From Vibrio coralliilyticus (GTDB taxonomy: Bacteria; Pseudomonadota; Gammaproteobacteria; Enterobacterales; Vibrionaceae): a stretch of DNA of 64,000 bases. The notes under the pieces are model-generated. The model was not told where the DNA came from, made no database searches, and saw only the letters and a list, made by a program, of their open reading frames with translations. Positions 20,173 to 29,198 of the stretch are shown here, one piece after another; position 1 is the first letter of the stretch; each line of letters begins with the position of its first letter. The position numbers and the translations under genes were made by a program. The stretch spans positions 2,666,001-2,730,000 of the forward strand of contig NZ_CP024627.1 in the NCBI RefSeq assembly GCF_024449095.1. The letters run 5' to 3'.

Positions 20173-20469
20173 ATGAACCTAAGCACCAAACAAAAACAGC
20201 ATCTAAAAGGCCTAGCGCACAGTCTAAAACCTGTTGTGCTTATGGGCGCAAATGGACTCACTGAGGCTGTTCTAGCGGAAATCGAAATTGCTCTTAATCA
20301 CCATGAGTTGATTAAAGTAAAAGTAGCCTCTGAAGATCGCGAAACGAAAAACCTGATTATTGAAGCTATCGTTCGCGAAACTGGCGCAGAAAAAGTACAA
20401 GTCATCGGTAAGACACTGGTTCTGTATCGTCAGACTGAAGATCGTAAAATCGAATTACCACGTAAATAA
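20173..20469 (+). CDS. yhbY: ribosome-associated RNA-binding protein YhbY (CRM domain)
   Basis: A small CRM-domain protein linked to pre-50S ribosomal particles. ATG 20173 gives 98 residues beginning MNLSTKQKQHLKGLAH, close to the 97 of E. coli; the upstream part of the frame overlaps the divergent rlmE promoter region and is not expected to be translated. The GxxG loop is seen as MGANGLTEAV. It stands between divergent rlmE and convergent greA, as in other vibrios. Confidence 0.93.
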   Translation: MNLSTKQKQHLKGLAHSLKPVVLMGANGLTEAVLAEIEIALNHHELIKVKVASEDRETKNLIIEAIVRETGAEKVQVIGKTLVLYRQTEDRKIELPRK

Positions 20470-20494
20470 AGTGGATTGAGATTTTAACGGTATA

Positions 20495-20521
20495 AAAAAG
20501 GTCGCACTCAGCGACCTTTTT
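20495..20521. terminator. bidirectional intrinsic terminator between yhbY and greA
   Basis: AAAAAGGTCGC (20495-20505), loop ACTCA, GCGACCTTTTT (20511-20521). It serves both convergent genes. Confidence 0.9.
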
Positions 20522-20541
20522 AGTTTCAGGTGAAAAGAGTT

Positions 20542-21015
20542 TTACACATACTCAACACTGTCGATTTCGAAATCACGATCACCACCTGGTGTAGAAATCA
20601 CAACTTCATCACCTTCCATCTTGCCAATTAAACCACGGGCGATTGGTGAACTCACAGAAATACGACCTGCTTTAATATCTGCTTCGTCGTCACCGACAAT
20701 CTGGTACGTTTTCTCTTCTTCAGTGTCACAGTCAATAAGTGTCACTGTCGAACCAAAGATAACCTTGCCTGAGTTATCCATTTTAGTGACGTCAATAACC
20801 TGAGCTACCGATAGCTTGTATTCGATGTCACGGATTTGTGCTTCGCAGATCCCCTGCTCTTCACGGGCTGCATGGTACTCCGCATTTTCTTTCAGGTCAC
20901 CGAGTTCACGCGCTTCTGCAATAGCTTCAGAAATCTGTGGACGAAGCTTTAGTAGTCGGTCTAATTCTTCGCGCAGCTTTTGTTCACCGCGCACTGTCAT
21001 TGGGACTTTTTCCAT
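20542..21015 (-). CDS. greA: transcription elongation factor GreA
   Basis: GreA rescues stalled RNA polymerase by stimulating cleavage of backtracked RNA. The 157 residues have the N-terminal coiled coil with the acidic tip ([19 protein letters not shown]) and the C-terminal FKBP-like domain ([10 protein letters not shown]). It begins [15 protein letters not shown] terminator-like hairpin sits in its leader, 33-66 bases before the start, which suggests attenuation as known for E. coli greA. Confidence 0.97.
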   Translation of the reverse strand: MEKVPMTVRGEQKLREELDRLLKLRPQISEAIAEARELGDLKENAEYHAAREEQGICEAQIRDIEYKLSVAQVIDVTKMDNSGKVIFGSTVTLIDCDTEEEKTYQIVGDDEADIKAGRISVSSPIARGLIGKMEGDEVVISTPGGDRDFEIDSVEYV

Positions 21016-21047
21016 TGTTTACCTCATTGCCAAAGCTATCTTTGGAC

Positions 21048-21081
21048 AAAACAAAACTACCTAATCCTGTGGATTAGGTAG
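21048..21081 (-). terminator. intrinsic terminator in the greA 5' leader
   Basis: On the minus strand CTACCTAATCC, loop ACA, GGATTAGGTAG (perfect 11-bp stem, 21057-21081) followed by TTTTGTTTTG, all upstream of the greA start at 21015. A further short hairpin (CCAAAG and CTTTGG, 21030-21045) lies between it and the start codon. Confidence 0.82.
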
Positions 21082-21546
21082 TGGGTTAACTAATCAATTT
21101 CCTTTAGTGTAAACAAAGTTAACGACTAAATCATCTGAATTCAATACTCATAACTTTTACGTCTTCAATATGATAATTCAATCAGCTAAATAGCTCCGCA
21201 AAATTCTTTTTATAGTTCAACTATTGAATAAAAAAATCTAAATAACAGATATATAAAGAAGCGATAAGAAACCAAAAATAATAATTAAAATACAATAACT
21301 TGAGCATTTTTTACATTAAATAAAACACTGTTCATTAGCCCAATTTATATCATTTTACTAACTCATCAAGGAACTTTGACGGTACAACAATGCACACCAA
21401 ATGCTCTATGGCACTCAATGTGTGTTGTGTTTCTTATTCCACTGTGCACTTGGGCTATAGAACGGAAGAAAGGAAAAAGTGAAACGAACAACAACGTTAA
21501 ACATTTTCTCCAAACTATTTATGGACAGTAAATTAGGACTTATAAG
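21082..21546. other. AT-rich regulatory region between greA and ompU
   Basis: About 465 bases, strongly AT-rich from about 21150 to 21360, where the greA and ompU promoters must lie. In V. cholerae ompU is activated by ToxR at AT-rich sites; I cannot place a ToxR site with confidence. An imperfect hairpin (CACAC 21393-21397 with GTGTG 21420-21424) lies in the presumed ompU leader. The ompU ribosome site TTAGGA is at 21530-21536. Confidence 0.55.
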
Positions 21547-22569
21547 ATGAACAAAACTCTGATCGCTCTAGCAGTTTCTGCAGCAGCAGTGGCAACTGGC
21601 GCAAACGCAGCGGAAATCTACAACCAAGACGGTAACACTATCGAAATGGGTGGTCGTGCTGAAGCTCGCCTATCGCTAAAAGATGGCAAAGCTGAAGATA
21701 ACTCTCGCGTACGCCTAAACTTCCTTGGTACAGCTCAGATCACTGACAGCCTATACGGTGTCGGCTTCTACGAAGGTGAGTTCACTACGAACGAAAATGG
21801 TGGCGCTACAGACAGCAGCACGGACACTCTAACAAACCGTTACCTGTATGGTGGACTTGGTGGTAAGTTCGGTGAGGTGACTTACGGTAAAAACGAAGGT
21901 GCCCTAGGCGTGTTAACAGACTTTACCGATATCATGGCTTACCACGGTAACTCTGCAGCAGACAAACTAGCTGTAGCTGATCGTTCAGACAATATGATCT
22001 CTTACAAAGGCCAATTTGCTGACCTAGGTCTAAAAGCAAGCTACCGTTTTGCTGACCGCACAGAAGACACAACAAACCCTGGTTCATACACAGATAACGA
22101 TGCAGATGGCTACTCTCTATCAGCAATCTACGCAATCGGTGAAACTGGCGTTAAGCTAGGTGCTGGTTACGCAGCTCAAGACGAAGCTAACGAGTACATG
22201 GGTACTGCGTCATACTCAATCAATGACCTTTACTTTGCTGGTATCTACACTGACGGTGAAAAGCAGCTTTCTAACTCAAAGAGCACTGTTGACTACACGG
22301 GGTACGAACTTGCAGCGGCTTATACTATGGGTCAGACTGTATTCTCGACTACCTACAACAACGCAGAAACTAACAACGAGACTTCTGCTGACAATGTAGC
22401 AATCGATGCAACCTACTACTTTAAGCCTAATTTCCGTGGTTACGTTTCTTACAACTTTAACCTAATCAGTGAAGGCGACAAGATCGGCTCTGTTGACACT
22501 ACAGTTGGTAACGCAACTAAGATCCAATCAGAAGACGAAATTGCTCTAGGTCTACGTTACGACTTCTAA
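21547..22569 (+). CDS. ompU: outer membrane porin OmpU
   Basis: A general trimeric diffusion porin, the major outer-membrane protein of vibrios. A 21-residue signal peptide ends GANA before AEIYNQDGNTIEMGGR. The rest is alternating amphipathic beta strands, with the porin constriction-loop region around ATDFTDIMAYHG, and the last residue is Phe (LRYDF), the outer-membrane targeting signal. The length of 340 residues and the place beside greA match OmpU of V. cholerae. Codon use is that of a highly expressed gene. Confidence 0.93.
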   Translation: MNKTLIALAVSAAAVATGANAAEIYNQDGNTIEMGGRAEARLSLKDGKAEDNSRVRLNFLGTAQITDSLYGVGFYEGEFTTNENGGATDSSTDTLTNRYLYGGLGGKFGEVTYGKNEGALGVLTDFTDIMAYHGNSAADKLAVADRSDNMISYKGQFADLGLKASYRFADRTEDTTNPGSYTDNDADGYSLSAIYAIGETGVKLGAGYAAQDEANEYMGTASYSINDLYFAGIYTDGEKQLSNSKSTVDYTGYELAAAYTMGQTVFSTTYNNAETNNETSADNVAIDATYYFKPNFRGYVSYNFNLISEGDKIGSVDTTVGNATKIQSEDEIALGLRYDF

Positions 22570-22596
22570 TTAGTCACTAACTAAAGCGCTGATAGT

Positions 22597-22637
22597 ATGT
22601 CCCTTGAACCCCGAGTTGGTGTTCAAGGGACATTTTC
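22597..22637 (+). terminator. intrinsic terminator after ompU
   Basis: ATGTCCCTTGAAC (22597-22609) pairs with GTTCAAGGGACAT (22621-22633) across 11 bases, followed by TTT. Confidence 0.85.
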
Positions 22638-22659
22638 CATTTAGCCTTACGAAGCAGAG

Positions 22660-25600
22660 CTACTCTTCTAGGACAATATTTGCACTTTCCTCGACCTTAT
22701 GCTGTCGTCCAAGCATGAGTAAGCAGGGCGTCAATACCAGCGTTAGTACCGTTGCAAACGCTAGTCCTCCTGCAACGGCAGTCGCCAATTGCGACCACCA
22801 CTGGGTACTTGGAGCACCAAATTCGATTTTCTGATTAATCAGGTCGATATTCATTTCTAGCACCATTGGCAAAAGACCAAGAATGGTCGTCACTGTCGTT
22901 AACAAAACAGGACGTAAGCGCTGTACTCCAGTCCTTAAAATTGCATCTCGTTTATCCAAACCTCTCTTAAGAAGCTGATTGTAGGTATCAATCAAAACAA
23001 TGTTGTTATTCACGACGATACCCGCCAGAGCAATCACACCTATCCCCGACATAATGACACCAAACGGCTTTTGAAAAATAAGTAGGCCGACAAACACACC
23101 AACAGTAGAGAATAGCACTGCACTGAGGATCAAAAATGCCTGATAAAAACTATTAAATTGAGTGATCAATATCAGTGCCATCACTACGAGTGCAACCAAA
23201 AATGCTTTTTGTAAGAAAGCTGAAGAGTTCTCTTGCTCTTCATTCTGACCGCGGATCTTAAACTCTACACCCTCAGGTAAATCCATTTCAGCCAAGGCCT
23301 TTTCGATTTTCGGTAGTTCCAACGCTAAGTTGTAACCTTCTTTCATGTCGGCAAAAATATTGATCACTCTATGCCCGTCTATACGACGAATAGTATCCTG
23401 CTTATGATCTGGAATGATGCTGGCAAAGTTGGTGATGGGTACCATACCCGCTGCTGTTTTGACTTTAAGCTGATCGAAACGGCCAATATCACGCTTATCT
23501 TCTGGGTAACGCACCAGAATATCGACCTCTTCCGTGGCATCATCTGGCAAGTAATCCCCCAGCTTAAGTCCATTGGTGACAAACTGAACCGTGTTACCAA
23601 CTAAGGTGGCATCAGCTAGGAATCGGGACGCGTCATCTCGGCGAATATCTATCTGCCAGTCAATCCCCTCTTTACTCGATGTATCACTAATATTGGTGAA
23701 AGCAGGGTACGCATCTGCCCAATGACGAACCATTTTAGCCGCGCGATCTAGTTCTCCAGGAATACGTGTCGACATTTCAATAACCAGATCATGCTCCACA
23801 GGCGGCCCGGCATCTGGGAACTTGTACTCGATTTCTACCCCAGCATATTGGTCGGTTGCTTGCTTTAGTTCATCAATAATGGTCTTCACTTTACGGCGAT
23901 ATTGCCAATCCACTGGCGTGATCTGAATCTGCCCGATTTCATCATCCCCACCCGTTTTGGTATAAACGCTTTCAAATTCGTCATGACCAAGCATTACTGC
24001 CTCGATATCACGCATGATGACGTCTTTCTCGTTTATCGACAGATCGCCATAAGAACGCACTTTTACAGTAAAAAATGGTGGGTCCACTTCAGGGAAGAAC
24101 TCCGCGCCTAAGCCCGCTTTGGCATAGGTGAAACCAACTCCCACAGCAAGTAAAATCGCACTTAATAGAATTTTGAGCGGGTGGCGTAAAGCCAGTTTAA
24201 GCGTTTCATAATACAGCTTGGTGAGCCCGGTGGCCTTGGAAAAGTCGCCGTCGTGCAGAGCGACCATTTTCTCACGTTGCTGTTTAGTCACATGTTGTGG
24301 CTTACCAATCAAACCGCCTAGTACAGGAACAAACAACAATGCCATCGCCAATGACGCAGCCAATGTCGCAATCAGTGTCAAAGGCAGGTATTTCATAAAC
24401 TCGCCAGTAATATCTGGCCAGAACAATAGCGGCGCAAATGCCGCTAAAGTTGTCGCAGTAGACGCGGTAATAGGCCATGCCATGCGTTTAGCAGCATCCC
24501 GATATGCATCTCGACGCGGCGTGCCTTCTTGCATGCGCCGATCCGCAAACTCTGTCACCACAATTGCCCCGTCCACCAGCATACCGACCGCCATTATCAG
24601 AGAGAACAGCACTACGATATTAACCGTCAGGCCAAATACAGAAAGCACCAATAGCCCCGTGAGAAAAGAACCAGGAATGGAGACGCCCACCAATAAGGCC
24701 GTTCGGACACCTAAGATTGCGATGATCACCACAACAACTAGAATGATCGCTGACAAAATATTGTTTTGCAGATCATTGAGCATCATTTTGACGTCTTTAG
24801 ACTGATCCCAAGTGTATTTGACCTGCAAATTATTCGGCCAGTCTGCGCGTTTTTGTCCTTCCTCCATCACCTTCTTGAGCAAAGCGACAGTCTCAATGAT
24901 ATTTTCACCGGCGCGCTTTTTCACATCCAAAACAATCGCCGATTTACCGTCAAGACGCGCGTAGCTTTCAGGATCGCGAAACGCTCTGCGCACTGTTGCG
25001 ACATCACCGAAAGTGATCACTTGTTTCCCATCAACCTTAACTGGCAACTCAAGAACATCTTTTAACGAGTCGAATACGGAGGGGACTTTCACCGAAAAGC
25101 GGCCATAACCGGTATCAACAAATCCTGCCGCTACAACTCGGTTGTTAAGAGCAATCAAGTTATAGATATCCGCTTGGTCTAATCCGTAGCTTTCCATCAA
25201 TAAAGGGTCAACAACGATCTCGACTATGTCTTCTCTGTCACCAGCGATCTCGACTTCTAAGATCTGACGAAAACTCTCCAGCTTATCTCTGAGTTGACGG
25301 GCAATTTGCACTATGGTGCGCTCAGGTACGGTACCGTACAAAACCACCGTTAGCGCTGGCTCTTCTGAAGCAAACGTCACCTCATTGACCGTCGGTTCAT
25401 CACTGTCTTCCGGTAGTTTTGGTTTTGCTAAATCAACCGCTTCTCGTACATCCGCCATGGCTTTATTCAGATCCACACCGACGCTGAACTCTAACTGCAC
25501 GGAAGCATGCCCTTCTGAAGCGGTTGAGGTCATTTCCTTAACCCCTTCAATTGAACGTAACTCCTGTTCAATCGGACGAACCAAGAGACGCTCGGCATCG

Positions 25601-25773
25601 GTCGGCGAAATTCCCTGATGCCCCACGGAGACATAGATTATTGGAATGGTAATATCCGGGCTGGACTCTTTCGGTACCGTCAGGTAAGTCATAACGCCAG
25701 CGATCAGGACGAAAACGAGCAGCACTAGCATGGTTCGAGTACGGGATAAGGCCGCATCAATTAAGGCGTACAT
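22660..25773 (-). CDS. RND efflux pump permease
   Basis: A 1037-residue inner-membrane pump subunit with the usual two halves of six helices and two large periplasmic loops. It would export drugs, bile salts or detergents through a membrane fusion protein and a TolC-type channel. The proton-relay helix 4 reads GMLVDGAIVV: the first Asp (Asp407 of AcrB) is kept and the second is Gly. Helix 10 reads GIVVNNNIVLID, so the AcrB Lys940 position is Asn. These changes are common in this subfamily. By position next to ompU it should be VexF of V. cholerae, reported as Na+-dependent, but I am recalling that and leave the symbol empty. The adaptor gene lies 15 bases upstream. Confidence 0.93.
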   Translation of the reverse strand: MYALIDAALSRTRTMLVLLVFVLIAGVMTYLTVPKESSPDITIPIIYVSVGHQGISPTDAERLLVRPIEQELRSIEGVKEMTSTASEGHASVQLEFSVGVDLNKAMADVREAVDLAKPKLPEDSDEPTVNEVTFASEEPALTVVLYGTVPERTIVQIARQLRDKLESFRQILEVEIAGDREDIVEIVVDPLLMESYGLDQADIYNLIALNNRVVAAGFVDTGYGRFSVKVPSVFDSLKDVLELPVKVDGKQVITFGDVATVRRAFRDPESYARLDGKSAIVLDVKKRAGENIIETVALLKKVMEEGQKRADWPNNLQVKYTWDQSKDVKMMLNDLQNNILSAIILVVVVIIAILGVRTALLVGVSIPGSFLTGLLVLSVFGLTVNIVVLFSLIMAVGMLVDGAIVVTEFADRRMQEGTPRRDAYRDAAKRMAWPITASTATTLAAFAPLLFWPDITGEFMKYLPLTLIATLAASLAMALLFVPVLGGLIGKPQHVTKQQREKMVALHDGDFSKATGLTKLYYETLKLALRHPLKILLSAILLAVGVGFTYAKAGLGAEFFPEVDPPFFTVKVRSYGDLSINEKDVIMRDIEAVMLGHDEFESVYTKTGGDDEIGQIQITPVDWQYRRKVKTIIDELKQATDQYAGVEIEYKFPDAGPPVEHDLVIEMSTRIPGELDRAAKMVRHWADAYPAFTNISDTSSKEGIDWQIDIRRDDASRFLADATLVGNTVQFVTNGLKLGDYLPDDATEEVDILVRYPEDKRDIGRFDQLKVKTAAGMVPITNFASIIPDHKQDTIRRIDGHRVINIFADMKEGYNLALELPKIEKALAEMDLPEGVEFKIRGQNEEQENSSAFLQKAFLVALVVMALILITQFNSFYQAFLILSAVLFSTVGVFVGLLIFQKPFGVIMSGIGVIALAGIVVNNNIVLIDTYNQLLKRGLDKRDAILRTGVQRLRPVLLTTVTTILGLLPMVLEMNIDLINQKIEFGAPSTQWWSQLATAVAGGLAFATVLTLVLTPCLLMLGRQHKVEESANIVLEE

Positions 25774-25788
25774 AATGACTCCTTATTA

Positions 25789-26865
25789 TTACTGTTCGAC
25801 AGCGATAACTCGATCGCCATCTCGCACAAAGCCTTGCCCTGTGGTGATAATACTGACCTGCTCACCCAAGCCTGTCAGCCACACACCATCCTGCTCGGCC
25901 TTGACTAGCTGAATCGGAACAAAATGAACGCGTTTATCCACTAATGTTTTGACTCCTAGGTTGCCCGAATCATCCAGTGCCAACATCGCAGGGGTCACTT
26001 TCACCGCCAGTTGCTGTTTCAGACTCAGCTCAACCTCGGCACTAATCCCTGCGGGAATCTGCTGCTGTGGGTTGGGTAACACGATTTCAATCGGGAAAGT
26101 ATTAGTAGAAGGAGAAGATACCCGTGAAATGTAACGTACTTTTCCCTCCAGCGTTTCATCACCAATAAAACTGACTGATGCTGATTGGTTAAGGGTCAAG
26201 TCTTGAATGTGGCGCTCGCTGACATCCGCTTCAATAACAATTTTGCTAAGGTCGATCAATGTCGCCACTGGATCGCCAACCCCAACAAAGTCACCTAATT
26301 CAATCGATAAACTATCGACAATGCCACTAAACGGAGCTGTCACCACTGTATTTCTCAATGCGATGTTCGCATTACTCACCATGGCTCGAGCTTCAACCAA
26401 GGCAGCCTCGGCATTACTAAACGCGACTTCACCTTGCAAACCTTTATTTTTCAATGATTGAGCCGCTTTGTACTCTTTCTCACGCACTTTAAGCATGGCT
26501 TTTGCTCGCTCAAGTTGAATCTCGAGATCACCTTTATCAATTAAAGCAATCACTTGGCCTTGTTTAACACTGGAGCCTTTGCGCACTTTGATTTCAATAA
26601 TTTTCCCTGCAATTTCAGCCCCCAGTTGGGCTTGCTTATCTGGTGCTGTTCGACCATATAAATCAATCGATTTGTGGGTGTTTTGAGCTGTAAAGTTTTG
26701 GAAAGCGACTTTGGCAAGCGGTACTCCCTCTTCCTGATGATTTGCGTGACCATCATCGGCTTTGAGTGTTCCTAGCCCGAGCCAAATAGACAGAAGTAGA
26801 ATGATAAATAGTGACACTATATAAGGTCTGACCGCGAGAAAGCGGAGAAGTGAGAATCTGCCCAT
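25789..26865 (-). CDS. RND efflux membrane fusion (periplasmic adaptor) protein
   Basis: A 358-residue HlyD-type adaptor that links the adjacent RND permease to an outer-membrane channel. An N-terminal membrane anchor (about residues 15-33) is followed by the first lipoyl half (GRTAPDKQAQLGAEIAG and VRKGSSVKQGQVIALI). A helical hairpin of about 60 residues comes next, then the second lipoyl half (VVTAPFSGIVDSLSIELGDFV) and a beta-barrel domain. It is translated just ahead of the permease. No outer-membrane factor or local regulator gene is in the cluster, so a shared TolC is likely. Confidence 0.92.
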   Translation of the reverse strand: MGRFSLLRFLAVRPYIVSLFIILLLSIWLGLGTLKADDGHANHQEEGVPLAKVAFQNFTAQNTHKSIDLYGRTAPDKQAQLGAEIAGKIIEIKVRKGSSVKQGQVIALIDKGDLEIQLERAKAMLKVREKEYKAAQSLKNKGLQGEVAFSNAEAALVEARAMVSNANIALRNTVVTAPFSGIVDSLSIELGDFVGVGDPVATLIDLSKIVIEADVSERHIQDLTLNQSASVSFIGDETLEGKVRYISRVSSPSTNTFPIEIVLPNPQQQIPAGISAEVELSLKQQLAVKVTPAMLALDDSGNLGVKTLVDKRVHFVPIQLVKAEQDGVWLTGLGEQVSIITTGQGFVRDGDRVIAVEQ

Positions 26866-27003
26866 AACAATCCTTTGCTGAGTAAAAGCACCAACTTTAA
26901 TAAGCTCAGGATATTAATTAACCAATAAAAAATAAAATACAGTTGGACAGTAATCTAGCCGAGGTCTCAGTTCTGACCTAGTTGCATAGAATATGCAGAG
27001 ACT

Positions 27004-27027
27004 AAAAAGCCGCGACTTAGCGCGGCT
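27004..27027 (-). terminator. intrinsic terminator after erpA
   Basis: On the minus strand AGCCGCG, loop CTAAGT, CGCGGCT (27008-27027), followed by TTTT. Confidence 0.82.
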
Positions 27028-27047
27028 CTTCAAATTAGACTTTTACG

Positions 27048-27389
27048 TTAGACGCTAAATGAAGCGCCACATCCGCACGTTGTCGTGGCATTGGGGTTAT
27101 TGACGAAGAAACGAGAACCTTCCAAACCCTCAGTATAATCAACCTGACCACCGACTAGGTACTGTAAACTCATCGGGTCAACGACGAGTGTCACACCGCT
27201 ATTAACAATGGTTGTATCACCATCATTAACGTTTTCATCAAAGGTGAAACCGTACTGGAAACCACTACAACCACCACCCGTGATATAAACACGTAGCTTT
27301 AGGTTCGGGTTTTCTTCTTCAGCAATGAGCGCACCAACACGTTGTGCCGCTGCATCTGAAAATGTTAGTGGGATATTTAATTCGCTCAC
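27048..27389 (-). CDS. erpA: iron-sulfur cluster insertion protein ErpA (A-type carrier)
   Basis: Delivers Fe-S clusters to apoproteins, including isoprenoid enzymes. The three cysteine ligands of A-type carriers are present: Cys41 in GGGCSGF and Cys105 and Cys107 in TCGCGASF. The frame runs up to 27446, but a GTG at 27389 with GAGAGAGGT just upstream gives 113 residues and the right N-terminus ([17 protein letters not shown]). It diverges from hemL. Confidence 0.95.
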   Translation of the reverse strand: MSELNIPLTFSDAAAQRVGALIAEEENPNLKLRVYITGGGCSGFQYGFTFDENVNDGDTTIVNSGVTLVVDPMSLQYLVGGQVDYTEGLEGSRFFVNNPNATTTCGCGASFSV

Positions 27390-27644
27390 GATGACCTCTC
27401 TCACTCGTGTAAATCCAATCGCTATTAGCAGGATTGGATAAATCATCTTTGTATAATCGAGTCATTATCTAATACCTGAGTTATCCGTTCAAGTATTCGC
27501 CACCTCTGACGGCTTTTTTTCACAAAAACACCGCCTTCCTGATGGAAAACTGCCCATAATGTGGCGCAAAGCGTTTTCTTGAACCGGAATCGGCAGGTAC
27601 AATGCCAGCCAAATTGGTCCGAGCAATCAGAAGAGGATATATCC

Positions 27645-28937
27645 ATGACCAAATCAGCAGAGCTTTACGAAAAAGCACAACAAACCATTCCTGGTGGCGT
27701 TAATTCTCCAGTACGTGCTTTCAACGGCGTTGGCGGTGCACCTATCTTTGTAGAACGTGCAGATGGCCCGTTAATTTTCGATGCTGATGGTAAAGCTTAC
27801 ATTGATTATGTTGGTTCTTGGGGCCCGATGATCCTTGGCCACAACCATGCAGTCATCCGCGAAGCCGTGATTGAAGCCGCGCAGCGTGGTCTAAGCTTTG
27901 GTGCGCCGACTGAAATGGAAATCCAAATGGCAGAGCTGGTTTCTGAGCTGGTACCATCCATGGAACAAGTCCGCATGGTGAGTTCAGGTACAGAAGCCAC
28001 AATGAGTGCCATCCGCCTTGCACGTGGCTTCACCGGTCGCGATAAAATCATCAAGTTCGAAGGCTGCTACCATGGCCATGCCGACAGTTTGTTGGTTAAA
28101 GCAGGTTCTGGCGCATTAACACTTGGTCAACCAAGCTCACCAGGTGTTCCTGCGGATTTTGCAAAGCACACGCTCACAGCCACGTTTAATGACTTGGATT
28201 CGGTTCGCGAGCTTTTTGCTGCCAATAAAGGCGAGATCGCTTGTATCATCGTTGAACCCGTCGCGGGCAATATGAACTGTATCCCACCAGTCGCAGGTTT
28301 CCACGAAGGTCTGCGTCAAATCTGTGATGAAGAAGGCGCACTGCTGATCTTTGATGAAGTTATGACAGGTTTCCGTGTCGCCTTAGGAGGTGCTCAAGGT
28401 CATTACAACATTAAGCCAGATATCACCACGCTTGGTAAAGTTATCGGTGGCGGTATGCCTGTGGGGGCCTTTGGTGGCCGTAAAGACGTGATGCAATACA
28501 TTGCGCCAACAGGCCCGGTTTATCAGGCAGGTACCTTGTCAGGCAACCCGGTAGCGATGGCTGCGGGTTACGCTTGTCTGAGCTTACTTAAAGAGGAAGG
28601 TAACGAAAAGCGCCTTGCTTCAAAAACCAAACAACTGGCTGAAGGTTTTAAAGCTCTAGCGGAACAGCACGGGATTCCAATGGTGGTTAACCAAGTTGGC
28701 GGTATGTTTGGTTTCTTCTTTACTGACCAACAAGAAATAACTTGCTACGAAGACGTGACTAAGTGTGATATCGAACGCTTTAAGCGCTTCTTCCACCTAA
28801 TGCTAGAACACGGGGTTTATTTAGCACCGTCTGCATTTGAAGCGAGTTTTACTTCATTAGCACACGGCAGTAAAGAGATTGACGCAACTTTAGAAGCGGC
28901 CGATCGCTGTCTTGCCATTCTGGCTAAAGAGGCGTAA
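27645..28937 (+). CDS. hemL: glutamate-1-semialdehyde 2,1-aminomutase
   Basis: A PLP enzyme that makes 5-aminolevulinate for haem and sirohaem in the C5 pathway. The active lysine lies in [12 protein letters not shown], and [15 protein letters not shown] and WGPMILGH are typical of HemL. The frame is open from 27561, but ATG 27645 with AGAGGA before it gives 430 residues starting [18 protein letters not shown]. It stands alone, divergent from erpA, with a terminator behind it. Confidence 0.97.
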   Translation: MTKSAELYEKAQQTIPGGVNSPVRAFNGVGGAPIFVERADGPLIFDADGKAYIDYVGSWGPMILGHNHAVIREAVIEAAQRGLSFGAPTEMEIQMAELVSELVPSMEQVRMVSSGTEATMSAIRLARGFTGRDKIIKFEGCYHGHADSLLVKAGSGALTLGQPSSPGVPADFAKHTLTATFNDLDSVRELFAANKGEIACIIVEPVAGNMNCIPPVAGFHEGLRQICDEEGALLIFDEVMTGFRVALGGAQGHYNIKPDITTLGKVIGGGMPVGAFGGRKDVMQYIAPTGPVYQAGTLSGNPVAMAAGYACLSLLKEEGNEKRLASKTKQLAEGFKALAEQHGIPMVVNQVGGMFGFFFTDQQEITCYEDVTKCDIERFKRFFHLMLEHGVYLAPSAFEASFTSLAHGSKEIDATLEAADRCLAILAKEA

Positions 28938-28955
28938 TAACCTCTTTTAACTGAC

Positions 28956-28981
28956 AAAAAGGCTGCAATTGCAGCCTTTTT
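28956..28981. terminator. bidirectional intrinsic terminator after hemL
   Basis: AAAAAGGCTGC, loop AATT, GCAGCCTTTTT (28956-28981), symmetrical. The stop codon of the convergent small gene (28980-28982) overlaps its last bases. Confidence 0.9.
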
Positions 28982-29099
28982 ATTGCCAGTTCACGATCAC
29001 TAACACTAAGAGAGAAATCATAATCACAGAAAACCATGGTATCTTCCGCTTCTGCTTTGTACTCCCGCCACAAGCTTTTTTATCGTTACAACAGCCCAT
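28980..29099 (-). CDS. small Cys-rich single-span membrane protein, 39 residues
   Basis: I do not recognise this protein. From ATG 29099 it starts MGCCNDKKACGGSTKQKRK, then has one hydrophobic helix (about residues 20-36) and ends IVNWQ. A strong GGAGGG ribosome site lies 9 bases before this ATG, and the stop falls exactly at the hemL terminator, as expected for a real gene. The three cysteines in the first ten residues followed by basic residues and a helix suggest an inner-membrane protein with its N-terminus in the cytoplasm and perhaps a metal or redox site. It is too short for most annotation pipelines. Confidence 0.72.
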   Translation of the reverse strand: MGCCNDKKACGGSTKQKRKIPWFSVIMISLLVLVIVNWQ

Positions 29100-29198
29100 A
29101 ATTTTTACCCTCCGCTGATAACATTTTGATTTTACATTGAAGACGCAGTGTTTTGCGGCCATTATACTTCTATCGCGACGAATCATTGGACAACTAAC

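Noticed and set aside
24218-24805. 195-codon plus-strand ORF
   Set aside because: Antisense to the RND permease; rich in Ala, Thr and Ser as expected from reversed membrane-helix codons.
22660-25773. Pump inactivated by loss of Asp408 and Lys940
   Set aside because: The gene is full length and Gly or Asn at these positions is common in related RND permeases, so loss of function is not implied.
27443-27652. 69-codon minus-strand ORF between erpA and hemL
   Set aside because: Overlaps the hemL start and leader, and a ribosome site is lacking. The divergent promoters of erpA and hemL must lie here.
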